DNA of 64,000 bases from positions 1-64,000 of the forward strand of contig JBEIHY010000006.1 in NCBI GenBank assembly GCA_040381035.1, given 5' to 3'. The position numbers were made by a program, and so were the translations under genes. The notes below the pieces were generated by a model. The model was not told the DNA's origin, did not search any database, and was given only the letters and a program-made list of their open reading frames with translations. This stretch comes from REEB506 sp040381035. GTDB taxonomy: Bacteria > Pseudomonadota > Alphaproteobacteria > Caulobacterales > Aquidulcibacteraceae. Positions 26,473-34,720 of the stretch are shown piece by piece. Numbering within the stretch: position 1 is the stretch's first letter; the number at the start of each line of letters is the position of its first letter.

Positions 26473-28435
26473 AAATCCTCCGCGCCAGCGCGCTTGAAAC
26501 GCCATCGACCTGTTCAAGATCAGCGAGCGCAGCCCGCGCCACCCCGCGCGCGGACCCAAACCGCGCCAGCAGCGCTTTCTTGCGGGAAGGGCCGACGCCG
26601 TCAATCTCGTCGAGCGGATTGCGCGCGGCTTCGGCGGCGCGCTTGGCGCGGTGGATGCCGATCGCGAAGCGGTGCGCTTCGTCGCGCAAGCGCTGCAAAT
26701 AATAGAGCACCGGGCTCTTTTCATCGAGCCTGAAGGCCGGCTTGCCATGGATGAAAAAGCGCTCACGCCCGGCGTCGCGGTCCACGCCCTTGGCGATCGC
26801 CACGATCATGACCTTGTCAAACACAGCCATGTCTTTCAGCGCCTCCCGTACGGCCGACAACTGGCCCTCGCCGCCGTCGATCAGCACGAGGTCTGGCCAT
26901 TGCGCAAACTTTTCATCGCTGGCGTCAGTGTCCTTGGAGAAATCGACGCCGCCATCGCTGCGCGCCGCCGGCGGATTGTCCATATCCGGACTATCGCCGG
27001 CTTTGACCAGGCGGGCAAAGCGGCGCTTCAACATCAGGGCCATCATGGCGAAATCATCGCCCGCCTCTTCGCCCGTCATGTTAAACTTGCGGTATTGGTT
27101 TTTCTGAAAACCGTTGGGGCCGGCGACGATCATGGCGCCGACAGCGTTTGTGCCTTGCACATGGGAATTGTCATAGACCTCGATGCGCTCTGGCGGCGCC
27201 TTCAGGCTGAAGACATCCGCCACGCCTTCCAGGAGTTTCGCGATTGAACCGGTCTCGGCAAGCCGGCGCGACAAGGCCTCGCGGGCATTGAGCGCGGCTT
27301 GATCGACAATCTCGCGCTTTTCGCCGCGTTCGGGCCGGCGCACCTCGACCTTGCAGTCGGCCTTGATGCCTAGGGCTTCGGCCACAAGCTCCGGTTCCGG
27401 AATGTCGACATTCAGCAGGACCAAGGGCGGCGGCTCCTTGTCGTCATAGAATTGGCTCAGCAGGGAGGCGAGCACGTCGCCGGCATCTGCGTCGCGCTCA
27501 TGCTTGGGGAAGTAGGCGCGATTGCCCCAGTTCTGACCAGCCCGGAAGAAAAACACCTGCACACAGCTTTGTCCGCCATCCATATGCACGGCGAACACAT
27601 CGGCGTCTTCGATCGTTTGGGCATTGATGCCTTGGGTGGCGCGCACCGCGGCAAGCGCGCGGATTCGGTTGCGCAAGGTAGCGGCGCGTTCGAACTCCAG
27701 CGTCTCGGCGGCTTCGTGCATGTCTGTTGACAGCCGCTCCTGCAATTGCGCGCTCTTGCCGCGCAGAAAGGCGGCGGCGTCGGCGACCAGGCTGTCATAA
27801 TCGCTCTGGGAAATCAGATCCACGCATGGCCCGGCGCAGCGTTTGATCTGATACAGCATGCACGGTCGCGTGCGGGCGCTGTAGGTGCTGTCGGAGCAGC
27901 TGCGCAGAAGAAAGGCCTTTTGCAGCGTGTTGAGCGTGCGATTGACCGCAGAAGCTGACGCAAACGGCCCGAAAAACTCGCCCTTGAAACTCTTGGCGCC
28001 GCGGTGCTTTTGCAGGGCGGCGCTGCGATGATCGGTGCGGATGGCGATATAGGGAAAGCTCTTGTCGTCGCGCAGCAGCACGTTGAAACGCGGCCGCAGC
28101 CGCTTGATCATATTGGCTTCCAAGAGCAGCGCTTCGGTTTCGGTGGCGGTGACGATGAAATCCATCGCCTCGGTCAAATGCACCATGCGGGTGATATGAT
28201 TGCCGTGGCCGCGCCCGGCGGCGTACTGGCTCACCCGGTTCTTGATATTCTTGGCCTTGCCGACATAGAGCACTTCGCCGTCGGCGCCGATCATGCGGTA
28301 GACGCCGGGTTTCGTTGGCAGCCGGTTGAGATAGTCGCCGATCACATCGATGCCGCGGGTTTTCGTGCGCCCCGGCGCATCCTCTTCCGGCAGGGCAGAG
28401 AGATCGGGCGTGTCGGGGCGGTCGGCGTTGCTCAT
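26447..28435 (-). CDS. uvrC: Excinuclease ABC subunit C
   Basis: A 662-residue nucleotide-excision-repair nuclease that makes the 3' and 5' incisions around UvrB-marked lesions. GIY-YIG domain near residue 45 (LPTKPGVYRMI, EVLYVGKAKNIKNRVSQY); the UVR motif DMHEAAETLEFERAATLRNRI; the RNase H-like 5' nuclease with VYDNSHVQGTNAVGAM and LVLIDGGEGQL; and a C-terminal tandem HhH (LDEIDGVGPSRKKALLARF). The ATG at 28435 (MSNADRPD) is preferred to 28483, which would overlap the upstream lipoprotein gene. pgsA overlaps the end. Confidence 0.97.
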   Translation of the reverse strand: MSNADRPDTPDLSALPEEDAPGRTKTRGIDVIGDYLNRLPTKPGVYRMIGADGEVLYVGKAKNIKNRVSQYAAGRGHGNHITRMVHLTEAMDFIVTATETEALLLEANMIKRLRPRFNVLLRDDKSFPYIAIRTDHRSAALQKHRGAKSFKGEFFGPFASASAVNRTLNTLQKAFLLRSCSDSTYSARTRPCMLYQIKRCAGPCVDLISQSDYDSLVADAAAFLRGKSAQLQERLSTDMHEAAETLEFERAATLRNRIRALAAVRATQGINAQTIEDADVFAVHMDGGQSCVQVFFFRAGQNWGNRAYFPKHERDADAGDVLASLLSQFYDDKEPPPLVLLNVDIPEPELVAEALGIKADCKVEVRRPERGEKREIVDQAALNAREALSRRLAETGSIAKLLEGVADVFSLKAPPERIEVYDNSHVQGTNAVGAMIVAGPNGFQKNQYRKFNMTGEEAGDDFAMMALMLKRRFARLVKAGDSPDMDNPPAARSDGGVDFSKDTDASDEKFAQWPDLVLIDGGEGQLSAVREALKDMAVFDKVMIVAIAKGVDRDAGRERFFIHGKPAFRLDEKSPVLYYLQRLRDEAHRFAIGIHRAKRAAEAARNPLDEIDGVGPSRKKALLARFGSARGVARAALADLEQVDGVSSALARRIYEHFHPGP

Positions 28436-28445
28436 CGGGCGTTCG

Positions 28446-29147
28446 TCATTGGCCGCCGGCGGCCGCGCGCATGGCTTGCGCATCCAGATCGCGCGCCATG
28501 GCTTCCAATTCCGGCCCGAGTGCGGTGAGGGCCGCAGCGCGGGCGCTGTCTGGTGCGGCGCGCTTGTCTTCGGGCGTGCTTTGGCTGGTGGCGCTGGCGC
28601 TGGCGATCAGCCCACCGCTGGCGACGTCAAGCACACTCGCCTCCACCCGCGCGGACGCGCTGGCGCGGCCGCGATCAAGTATCCCGCCAGTGCGCGTTTC
28701 CGACAGATCGACACGGTAGATCAGGATGTAATCGAGCCGCTGCATCGCGCCAGCGCGGCGGATCGCTTCGGCGGGCGCAACGCCAGGCAGATCGGGCGAT
28801 TGCGCCAGCTCAACCTGCATTGGGGTCAGCCGCGTGAGAGCGCCAAATCGGCCTTGGAGGCGCGCCGCGATTGGCGCCCAAGCGGCTTCGTCAAGCGCAT
28901 CGGGCAAGCCTGCGCCGTCCGGCGTGAGCAAAACCAAACCAAAGCGGCCGCCGCGCCGATATGGGGCCGCGGTTTTCATGAGCCGGGCGATATCGGCGTC
29001 GCGCGCGCCGGCGCGGGCGTTCAGCTCTTCGGCCGTGAGGGGCGCTGCCGGAAGAGATGGCGCTGAGTTCGGAGCCGGCGCCGGTTGCTGCGGCGGGCTG
29101 CAGGCGCCAACCGCCAGCGCCGAAACAAAGATCAATCCACGAACCAT
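28446..29147 (-). CDS. Putative lipoprotein upstream of uvrC
   Basis: A 233-residue protein with lipobox SALAVGACSPP (Cys near 16) and a Pro/Ala-rich linker. The mature domain has an alpha/beta pattern (FGLVLLTPDGAGLPDALDE, LDYILIYRVDLSETRTGG, ARVEASVLDVASGGLIASAS). The phrase 'VLDVASGGLIASA' plus 'DYILIYRVD' recalls the beta-strand arrangement of CsgG/LpoB-like and DUF4136-type periplasmic proteins, but this is a weak visual resemblance only. It ends 10 bp before uvrC on the same strand and is divergent from ruvC across the SOS-box region, so the LexA site could in principle affect it too. Confidence 0.65.
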   Translation of the reverse strand: MVRGLIFVSALAVGACSPPQQPAPAPNSAPSLPAAPLTAEELNARAGARDADIARLMKTAAPYRRGGRFGLVLLTPDGAGLPDALDEAAWAPIAARLQGRFGALTRLTPMQVELAQSPDLPGVAPAEAIRRAGAMQRLDYILIYRVDLSETRTGGILDRGRASASARVEASVLDVASGGLIASASATSQSTPEDKRAAPDSARAAALTALGPELEAMARDLDAQAMRAAAGGQ

Positions 29148-29195
29148 TCGCCATTGTCGCGCGCGTCGCGGCAGTGGGGAAGGGCCGGGTGCGGC

Positions 29196-29210
29196 GTTCC
29201 TTTAATGTTC
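29196..29210 (+). promoter_or_regulatory. LexA (SOS) box upstream of ruvC
   Basis: GTTC-CTTTAAT-GTTC is an exact match to the alphaproteobacterial LexA operator GTTC-N7-GTTC. It lies 31 bp before the ruvC start, where it would overlap a promoter. A third GTTC follows at 29212-29215. The location upstream of ruvCAB, an SOS operon in Caulobacter and relatives, makes function likely. Confidence 0.85.
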
Positions 29211-29240
29211 TGTTCACATCGAATCTGCTAGCGCTTCGGC

Positions 29241-29744
29241 ATGACTTCATCCTTGCGCCTCCTCGGCGTCGATCCCGGCCTTAATCATTGTGGCTGGGGG
29301 ATCATCCTCGCTGACGGGCCACGGCTCTCCTATGTCGCCCACGGGGTGATCACGCCCAATATAAAAGCGCCGCTCGCCTTGCGCTTGGCAACGATCCATG
29401 CCGAATTGATCGCGGTCGCGCAAGCGCACGCGCCAGACACCGCTGCGATCGAAGAGACTTATGTCAACAACAATCCCCGCGCGGCTCTGGCGCTTGGCCA
29501 GGCGCGCGGCGCAGCGATGGTGGCTTTGGCGCAGGCGGGCCTGAGCATCGGTGAATATCCGCCCGCGACGATCAAGAAATCGCTGGTCGGCTCCGGTCAG
29601 GCGGACAAAACCCAAATCGCGTTCATGGTGCAGCGGCTGTTGCCGACCGCTGGCAAGGTCAATGCCGATGCGGCAGACGCGCTGGCCGTGGCGCTGTGTG
29701 ACGCGGCGCATGGCGGCTATAAGCGGCGGATGAGCGCGTCATGA
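29241..29744 (+). CDS. ruvC: Holliday junction resolvase RuvC
   Basis: A 167-residue endonuclease that cleaves Holliday junctions in the RuvABC complex. The acidic catalytic set is D11 (LLGVDPGLNHCGWG), E71 or E72 (AAIEETYVNNNP), D143 and D146 (VNADAADALAVA), with the basic patch TIKKSLVGSGQADK. The LexA box lies 31 bp upstream. The stop overlaps the ruvA start by ATGA, beginning a four-gene overlapping operon. Confidence 0.97.
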   Translation: MTSSLRLLGVDPGLNHCGWGIILADGPRLSYVAHGVITPNIKAPLALRLATIHAELIAVAQAHAPDTAAIEETYVNNNPRAALALGQARGAAMVALAQAGLSIGEYPPATIKKSLVGSGQADKTQIAFMVQRLLPTAGKVNADAADALAVALCDAAHGGYKRRMSAS

Positions 29745-30370
29745 TCGGATTGCTTCGTGGAACTGTCACGGCCCTGGGCGAAGACGCCGTGCTGATCGAT
29801 GTCGGCGGGGTTGGCTATGTCGCGCAGGCGGGCGGGCGCACGCTCGGCCGGTTGAGCGTCGGGTCGGGCGTTCAGCTGCATATCGAAACGCATGTGCGCG
29901 AAGACGCGATCCGGCTTTATGGCTTTTTGAGCGAGGATGAGCGCGCCTGGTTTGCGCATCTTCAATCGGCGCCGGGCGTTGGCGCGCGGGTGGCGCTGAA
30001 CATTCTTGACACCCTCGGCCCCAACGAATTGGCGGACGCCTTGGCAGTGCAAGACAAGGCAAGTTTCGCGCGCGCTAATGGCGTTGGTCCCAAGCTCGCC
30101 GCACGGATTGTCACTGAGCTTGCCGGCAAGTCTGCGCCGCGCGGTTTCTTTGCCGCCAGCCACGCCGATGGCCCGAACGGGCAAAGGCGTGCGCCCGACC
30201 CGGCGCAAACCCAGGCAGGCCCGCGCAGCGAGGCGGTGTCGGCGCTGATCAATCTTGGTATTGACCAACAGACTGCCGCCCGCGCGGTGGCCGCGGCCGC
30301 CAAAGCCATGGACGGCGAGATCGCTGTGCCGGCGCTCATTCGCGCTGCCCTCAAGGAGGTGAATGCATGA
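29741..30370 (+). CDS. ruvA: Holliday junction branch migration protein RuvA
   Basis: A 209-residue junction-binding subunit. The N-terminal OB domain (MIGLLRGTVTALGEDAVLID, VGGVGY) is followed by the HhH pair (LQSAPGVGARVALNILDTL; ANGVGPKLAARIVTEL) and a C-terminal RuvB-contact domain after a flexible linker (SALINLGIDQQTAARAV). Overlaps ruvC by ATGA. At its 3' end it carries a near-ideal Shine-Dalgarno (AAGGAGGTGA) for the next gene, a lipoprotein that separates ruvA from ruvB. Confidence 0.97.
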   Translation: MIGLLRGTVTALGEDAVLIDVGGVGYVAQAGGRTLGRLSVGSGVQLHIETHVREDAIRLYGFLSEDERAWFAHLQSAPGVGARVALNILDTLGPNELADALAVQDKASFARANGVGPKLAARIVTELAGKSAPRGFFAASHADGPNGQRRAPDPAQTQAGPRSEAVSALINLGIDQQTAARAVAAAAKAMDGEIAVPALIRAALKEVNA

Positions 30371-30852
30371 GCCGCTTATTGAAAGCCGCTTTGAGTATGA
30401 GCCTCGGCGCTTCGCTCGCCGCGTGCGCCACCGCTCCTGCGCCCATCGCCGCGCCGGCGGCCGCGCCGGCCAAACTCGGGCCGCCGCCGCCGCCGCAATT
30501 TCGGTTGATCCTGCCGGTGCGCGCCGGAGGCGACGTGGTGAGTGAATCGCGTATCGAGGTGCTGATGGTGCATAGCGCAGCAGCAACGGCGAAGTTGCAG
30601 GCGCTGACCCCGCCGCAATGGTTCGCCGCGCGCGACGCGCTGCTCAAGGAGCTGTCGGTGTCCGTTACGCCGAAGGCGCTGCGCATCGGACCGGGTCAGG
30701 GCGGCAATTACATCTTCATGGCCTATGAACCGACCCAGGAAGTCATCGTCTTTGCTGACGGCGCGCAAAGTGCTGTGGTGCGTCAAACTGAGACGGTGAA
30801 TTATCGACTGGCCCTGACGATTTCAGCCCAAATGCTGGCGCAAGCGCCATGA
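30367..30852 (+). CDS. Lipoprotein embedded between ruvA and ruvB
   Basis: A 161-residue protein with signal sequence and lipobox (LGASLAACATAP, Cys 20), a Pro/Ala linker and a small mature domain. Visible pieces are FRLILPVRAGGDVVSESRIEV, LTPPQWFAARDALLKE and NYIFMAYEPTQEVIVFADG. It overlaps ruvA by ATGA and ruvB by ATGA, and its ribosome binding site (30353-30362) is a near-perfect anti-SD complement. It is therefore almost certainly translated and co-regulated with the SOS operon. I do not recognise the family. The mature part faintly recalls TssJ-like beta-sandwich lipoproteins, not enough to name it. Confidence 0.8.
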   Translation: MSRLLKAALSMSLGASLAACATAPAPIAAPAAAPAKLGPPPPPQFRLILPVRAGGDVVSESRIEVLMVHSAAATAKLQALTPPQWFAARDALLKELSVSVTPKALRIGPGQGGNYIFMAYEPTQEVIVFADGAQSAVVRQTETVNYRLALTISAQMLAQAP

Positions 30853-31889
30853 ACGGTTCGCGTATCGTTTCGGGCGAGCGCCAGACCGGCGAGCCGATTG
30901 ACCGCGCTTTGCGTCCGGTCGGGTTTGACGAGTTTGTCGGCCAGCGCGCCGCGAAGGCGAATTTGAAAATTTTCGTCGACGCCGCGCGCGGTCGCGCGGA
31001 GGCGATGGACCACGTGCTGTTGTTTGGTCCGCCGGGCTTGGGCAAAACCACGATGGCGCAGATTCTCTCGCGTGAACTTGGCGTCGGCTTCCGCGCCACC
31101 TCCGGCCCGGTGATCGCACGCGCCGGCGATCTTGCGGCACTGCTGACCAATCTGGAGCCGCGCGACGTTCTGTTCATCGACGAAATCCACCGCCTTGCCC
31201 CGGCAGTGGAGGAAATTCTCTATCCTGCGATGGAGGATTATCACATGGACATCATTATCGGTGAAGGCCCAAGCGCGCGCAGCGTGCGCATCGATATCGC
31301 ACCGTTTACCCTCGTCGGCGCCACGACCCGTGCGGGCCTGCTTGGCACGCCGTTGCGCGATCGATTTGGCATCCCGATCCGCCTTGAATTTTACGATGCC
31401 GAGGAATTGGGCGGGATCGTGCGCCGGGCTGGCGAAAAACTTGGCGTACGGATGACCGAAGAAGGCGCGCGCGAAATTGCGCGACGCGCACGCGGCACGC
31501 CACGCATCGCGATGCGGCTTTTGCGCCGCGTGCGCGACTTTGCCGACGCCGAAGGGGCAGCCATTGATCTTCGACTGGCGGATGCGGCGTTGAAACGGCT
31601 GGAGGTCGATGGCGATGGGCTCGATCTGCTTGACCGGCGCTATCTCACCGCCTTGGTGGAGACCTATTCCGGCGGGCCGGTTGGGGTAGAGACTTTGGCG
31701 GCGGCGCTAGCGGAAGCGCGCGACGCAGTGGAAGACGTGATCGAACCGTATTTGTTGCAACAGGGCTTCATCATGCGCACGCCGCGGGGCAGAATGGCGG
31801 CGGCGCGGGCGTATGAGCGGCTTGGCAAGAAGCCACCGCAGCGTCCGCCGGAACAGTCTGAGCTGTTCACGCCTGACGAAGACGCCTGA
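30849..31889 (+). CDS. ruvB: Holliday junction branch migration ATPase RuvB
   Basis: A 346-residue AAA+ motor that drives branch migration with RuvA. Walker A GPPGLGKTT (60-68), Walker B FIDEIHRL, sensor 1 VGATTRAGLLGTPLRDRFG, arginine-finger region GTPRIAMRLLRRVRDFA, and a C-terminal winged helix (YLLQQGFIMRTPRGRMAA). Its start overlaps the embedded lipoprotein gene by ATGA, so its translation depends on that gene rather than directly on ruvA. Confidence 0.98.
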   Translation: MNGSRIVSGERQTGEPIDRALRPVGFDEFVGQRAAKANLKIFVDAARGRAEAMDHVLLFGPPGLGKTTMAQILSRELGVGFRATSGPVIARAGDLAALLTNLEPRDVLFIDEIHRLAPAVEEILYPAMEDYHMDIIIGEGPSARSVRIDIAPFTLVGATTRAGLLGTPLRDRFGIPIRLEFYDAEELGGIVRRAGEKLGVRMTEEGAREIARRARGTPRIAMRLLRRVRDFADAEGAAIDLRLADAALKRLEVDGDGLDLLDRRYLTALVETYSGGPVGVETLAAALAEARDAVEDVIEPYLLQQGFIMRTPRGRMAAARAYERLGKKPPQRPPEQSELFTPDEDA

Positions 31890-31917
31890 AAGGGACGATG
31901 CCTGAAGAGGACGCCAT

Positions 31918-32310
31918 ATGACAATTGCCGCCCTGGTCCTTGCCGCTGCGATTGCCACCTTGCCGGACCCGGCCCAGGAACAGCGCGCCCAGGCGCTGGA
32001 GCAGGAAATTCGCTGCGTTGTTTGCGAAAACGAACCGATTTCGCAATCAACGGCGGACATGGCCATGGACATGCGCCGCACCGTTCGCGAGCGGATCGCC
32101 GCCGGCGAGAGTGATGAGCAAGTCCGACGCTACTTTTCCGAGCGTTACGGGGATTTCATTCTGCTGCGCCCACCGTTTGACCCCATGACATGGTTGTTGT
32201 GGGGCGGACCGCTCTTGCTTTTGGCGATCGGTGGGGCCGCGGCTTGGCGCCTGCGCCGACCGGCTGGGGCGCCACAGCTGGAGCCGGAATGGCGTGACGA
32301 TGACCGTTAA
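31918..32310 (+). CDS. ccmH: Cytochrome c-type biogenesis protein CcmH
   Basis: A 130-residue membrane-anchored thiol oxidoreductase that reduces apocytochrome c before heme ligation. The signature RCVVC (C33, C36) sits in the periplasmic part, after an N-terminal signal anchor; MTWLLWGGPLLLLAIGGAAAWRL is the C-terminal membrane helix. A GAGGA ribosome binding site precedes the ATG. The other ccm genes are not in this window, so this copy stands apart, directly upstream of degP as in several alphaproteobacteria. Confidence 0.93.
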   Translation: MTIAALVLAAAIATLPDPAQEQRAQALEQEIRCVVCENEPISQSTADMAMDMRRTVRERIAAGESDEQVRRYFSERYGDFILLRPPFDPMTWLLWGGPLLLLAIGGAAAWRLRRPAGAPQLEPEWRDDDR

Positions 32311-32496
32311 CCGCGCCTGCGCTGGCGAATGCGCAGGATTGCGCTGGTTTTGCCGCAGTTATGCCCCCATCTTGGGATTTGAACGGTGCGGGGCAGGCCG
32401 ATTGCCGTTTTGCCGCTGCGGCCCTCTACCCTCTGTCGGGGGCTGGCCCGGCCGATGACGATGTTTAGGGGCGATCTGCCCGATGTGAGAGGACCA

Positions 32497-34041
32497 ATGC
32501 CGAACTCTTCCAGTGCGCCCAATTCCAGCGCCAAATTTGCCAAGCGCATGGTGTTCGCCGCTGCTGCGGCCACGGCTTTGACGGCCGGCTTTGCTGCGGT
32601 TCCAACCTTGATGTCGCCGCCGGCCTCGGCTCAGCGGATCGAAGCGCCGGCCATGGCGCCGCCGATGGGGGCGCCCGGCAGTTTCGCCAATCTGATCGAA
32701 AAGGTCAGCCCGGCGGTGGTGTCTATCGACGTCAAAGTGAAAGTCACCCAGGAAGAGGGCAATCAGGAAATCCCGCCCGAAATGGAGGAGTTTCTCCGCC
32801 GCTTCGGGATGCCTCGCGGCGAAACGCCGCGCCGACCGCGCTCCACCGAAGCGCAGGGGTCTGGATTCTTTATCGCCGAATCCGGCGTTGTGGTGACCAA
32901 CAACCATGTCGTAGAAAACGCAACCGACATCACAGTGAAGACGAGCGATGGAAAAGATCTGAAAGCTGACATTGTCGGGCGCGATGAGGAAACCGATCTC
33001 GCCGTATTGCGTGTGCGCGGCGGTGGGCGTTTCCCCTATGTCGCTTTTGACCGCGATGCCTCCAAGCGCGTCCGCGTTGGCGATTGGGTGGTTGCGGTCG
33101 GCAATCCGTTCGGCCTGGAAGGCACCGCCACCGCCGGCATCGTTTCGGCCAAGGGCCGCCGTCAGGGCGGCTCTTATGTCGATTTCATGCAGATCGACGC
33201 CCCGATCAATCGTGGTAATTCGGGCGGCCCGTCGTTTGACCTACAGGGCCGCGTCATCGGGGTGAACTCTGCGATCTATTCCCGCTCGGGCGACAATGCC
33301 GGCATCGGCTTTGCCATTCCGGCCGACACCGCCGCTAATGTCGTCGATCAGCTCTTGTCGTCGGGCAAGATCAGCCGCGGCTATCTCGGCGTGCAGGTCC
33401 AGCAGGTCGATGAGACCATGGCCAAGAGCCTCGGTCTGGACGGCGCAAAGGGCGCTTTGGTGTCGAATGTCACGCCCGATACGCCGGCCTCGAAAGCGGG
33501 CCTCAAAGAAGGCGATCTGATCGTGTCGATCAATGGCGCAGAGGTTGAAGACCAGCGCGACCTGACCCGCAAGATCGGCGGGCTGACCGTCGGCAAGCCG
33601 GCGCGGCTCGATTATTTGCGCGATGGCCGGCGTCAAACCACAAGCGTCGTTCTCGCTGAGCGCCCGACAGCCCAACAGCTTGCCGGTCTTGACCGCAGCG
33701 GCCGGATGCCGCCGCGCGACGCACCGACCCAGCCGCAAAAGGCCAGCGCGTTGGGCATGGATTTGCGGGCAATTGCGCCGCAGGACCGTGAACGGCTCGA
33801 TCTGCCGGAAACCACTGTTGGGTTGATCATTGACGATGTCGATGATGACAGCCCGTTGACCCGCCAAGGCGTGCGCGCCGGGATGGTGTTGGTTGCAGCC
33901 GATGGCCGCCCGGTCCGGGCGATTGGCGATCTCAATGCAGCGATTGCCAGCGCCAAGAAAACTGCCAAGCCGGTGATGCTGCAATTTGAAACCCGCAATG
34001 GCCGTCGCTTTTTCGCAGCGGTCGATCCGGGGCAAAGCTGA
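32497..34041 (+). CDS. degP: DegP/HtrA-family periplasmic serine protease (Do)
   Basis: A 514-residue trypsin-like protease/chaperone for misfolded envelope proteins. The start at 32497 has a GAGAGGA ribosome binding site and gives a signal peptide (KRMVFAAAAATALTAGF to ASAQR); an upstream in-frame start at 32386 is unlikely. The triad is H137 (VVTNNHVVENA), D167 (EETDLAVLRV) and S242 (RGNSGGPS). Two PDZ domains follow (GYLGVQVQQVDETMAKSLGL; TVGLIIDDVDDDSPLTRQGV). Directly followed by a two-component system, the order degP-RR-HK of the rhizobial feuPQ region. Confidence 0.95.
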   Translation: MPNSSSAPNSSAKFAKRMVFAAAAATALTAGFAAVPTLMSPPASAQRIEAPAMAPPMGAPGSFANLIEKVSPAVVSIDVKVKVTQEEGNQEIPPEMEEFLRRFGMPRGETPRRPRSTEAQGSGFFIAESGVVVTNNHVVENATDITVKTSDGKDLKADIVGRDEETDLAVLRVRGGGRFPYVAFDRDASKRVRVGDWVVAVGNPFGLEGTATAGIVSAKGRRQGGSYVDFMQIDAPINRGNSGGPSFDLQGRVIGVNSAIYSRSGDNAGIGFAIPADTAANVVDQLLSSGKISRGYLGVQVQQVDETMAKSLGLDGAKGALVSNVTPDTPASKAGLKEGDLIVSINGAEVEDQRDLTRKIGGLTVGKPARLDYLRDGRRQTTSVVLAERPTAQQLAGLDRSGRMPPRDAPTQPQKASALGMDLRAIAPQDRERLDLPETTVGLIIDDVDDDSPLTRQGVRAGMVLVAADGRPVRAIGDLNAAIASAKKTAKPVMLQFETRNGRRFFAAVDPGQS

Positions 34042-34051
34042 AGGAAAAGCC

Positions 34052-34720
34052 ATGCGCGTTCTCGTCGTCGAAGACGATCCTTCACTGGCCGGCGCGTTAA
34101 GTCGCGCTTTGCAGGAAGACGGTCATGAAGTTGACGTCGCCGCCGATGGCGAGAACGGCGAGGCCCGCGCCCGCGAAGGGATTTATGATGTGATCGTGCT
34201 CGATCGCATGTTGCCCAAACGCGACGGGGTTTCCGTCATCACCTCCCTGCGGGCCTCGGGGCTGTCGGCGCCGGTGGTGTTCTTGTCGCAATTGGGCGAA
34301 GAGGATCATCGCGTCGAGGGCCTTGAAGCAGGCGCCAATGACTATCTGGTCAAGGGCGCCTCGATGCGCGAAATCCTTGCTCGCGTGCGGGCGGTGTGGA
34401 ACGGGCGCGACCGCGAGCCGGTGACCAAGCTCACCGTCGGCGATCTGGAGATGGATCTGCTTGCCCGCACCGTGTTCCGCGGCGCCACGGAGATCACGCT
34501 TCAGCCGCGGGAATTCCGGCTGTTAGAATTCTTGATGCGCCATGCCGGCCAGGTCGTCACCCGCACCATGCTGTTGGAAAAAGTTTGGGATTATCATTTT
34601 GATCCGATGACCAATGTGATCGACGTGCATGTCTCGCGGCTGCGCGGCAAGATCGACAAGGATTTTGACCGACCATTGCTGCACACCGTGCGTGGGGCGG
34701 GTTATCGTTTGGAAGCGTGA
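34052..34720 (+). CDS. OmpR-family response regulator downstream of degP
   Basis: A 222-residue regulator: receiver domain with the phospho-acceptor D51 (YDVIVLDRMLPKRDG), and a winged helix ending VDVHVSRLRGKIDKDFDRP. The usual KPF motif after the switch region reads VKGAS (NDYLVKGASMREI); the conserved Lys is kept. The start at 34052 has AAGGAAAAG upstream. It is followed by, and slightly overlaps, its sensor kinase. By position it resembles FeuP-type regulators next to degP, an inference from synteny. Confidence 0.93.
   Translation: MRVLVVEDDPSLAGALSRALQEDGHEVDVAADGENGEARAREGIYDVIVLDRMLPKRDGVSVITSLRASGLSAPVVFLSQLGEEDHRVEGLEAGANDYLVKGASMREILARVRAVWNGRDREPVTKLTVGDLEMDLLARTVFRGATEITLQPREFRLLEFLMRHAGQVVTRTMLLEKVWDYHFDPMTNVIDVHVSRLRGKIDKDFDRPLLHTVRGAGYRLEA

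Noticed and set aside
30367..30852. Type VI TssJ assignment for the ruv-embedded lipoprotein
   Set aside because: Only a faint resemblance; no other T6SS gene is in the window.
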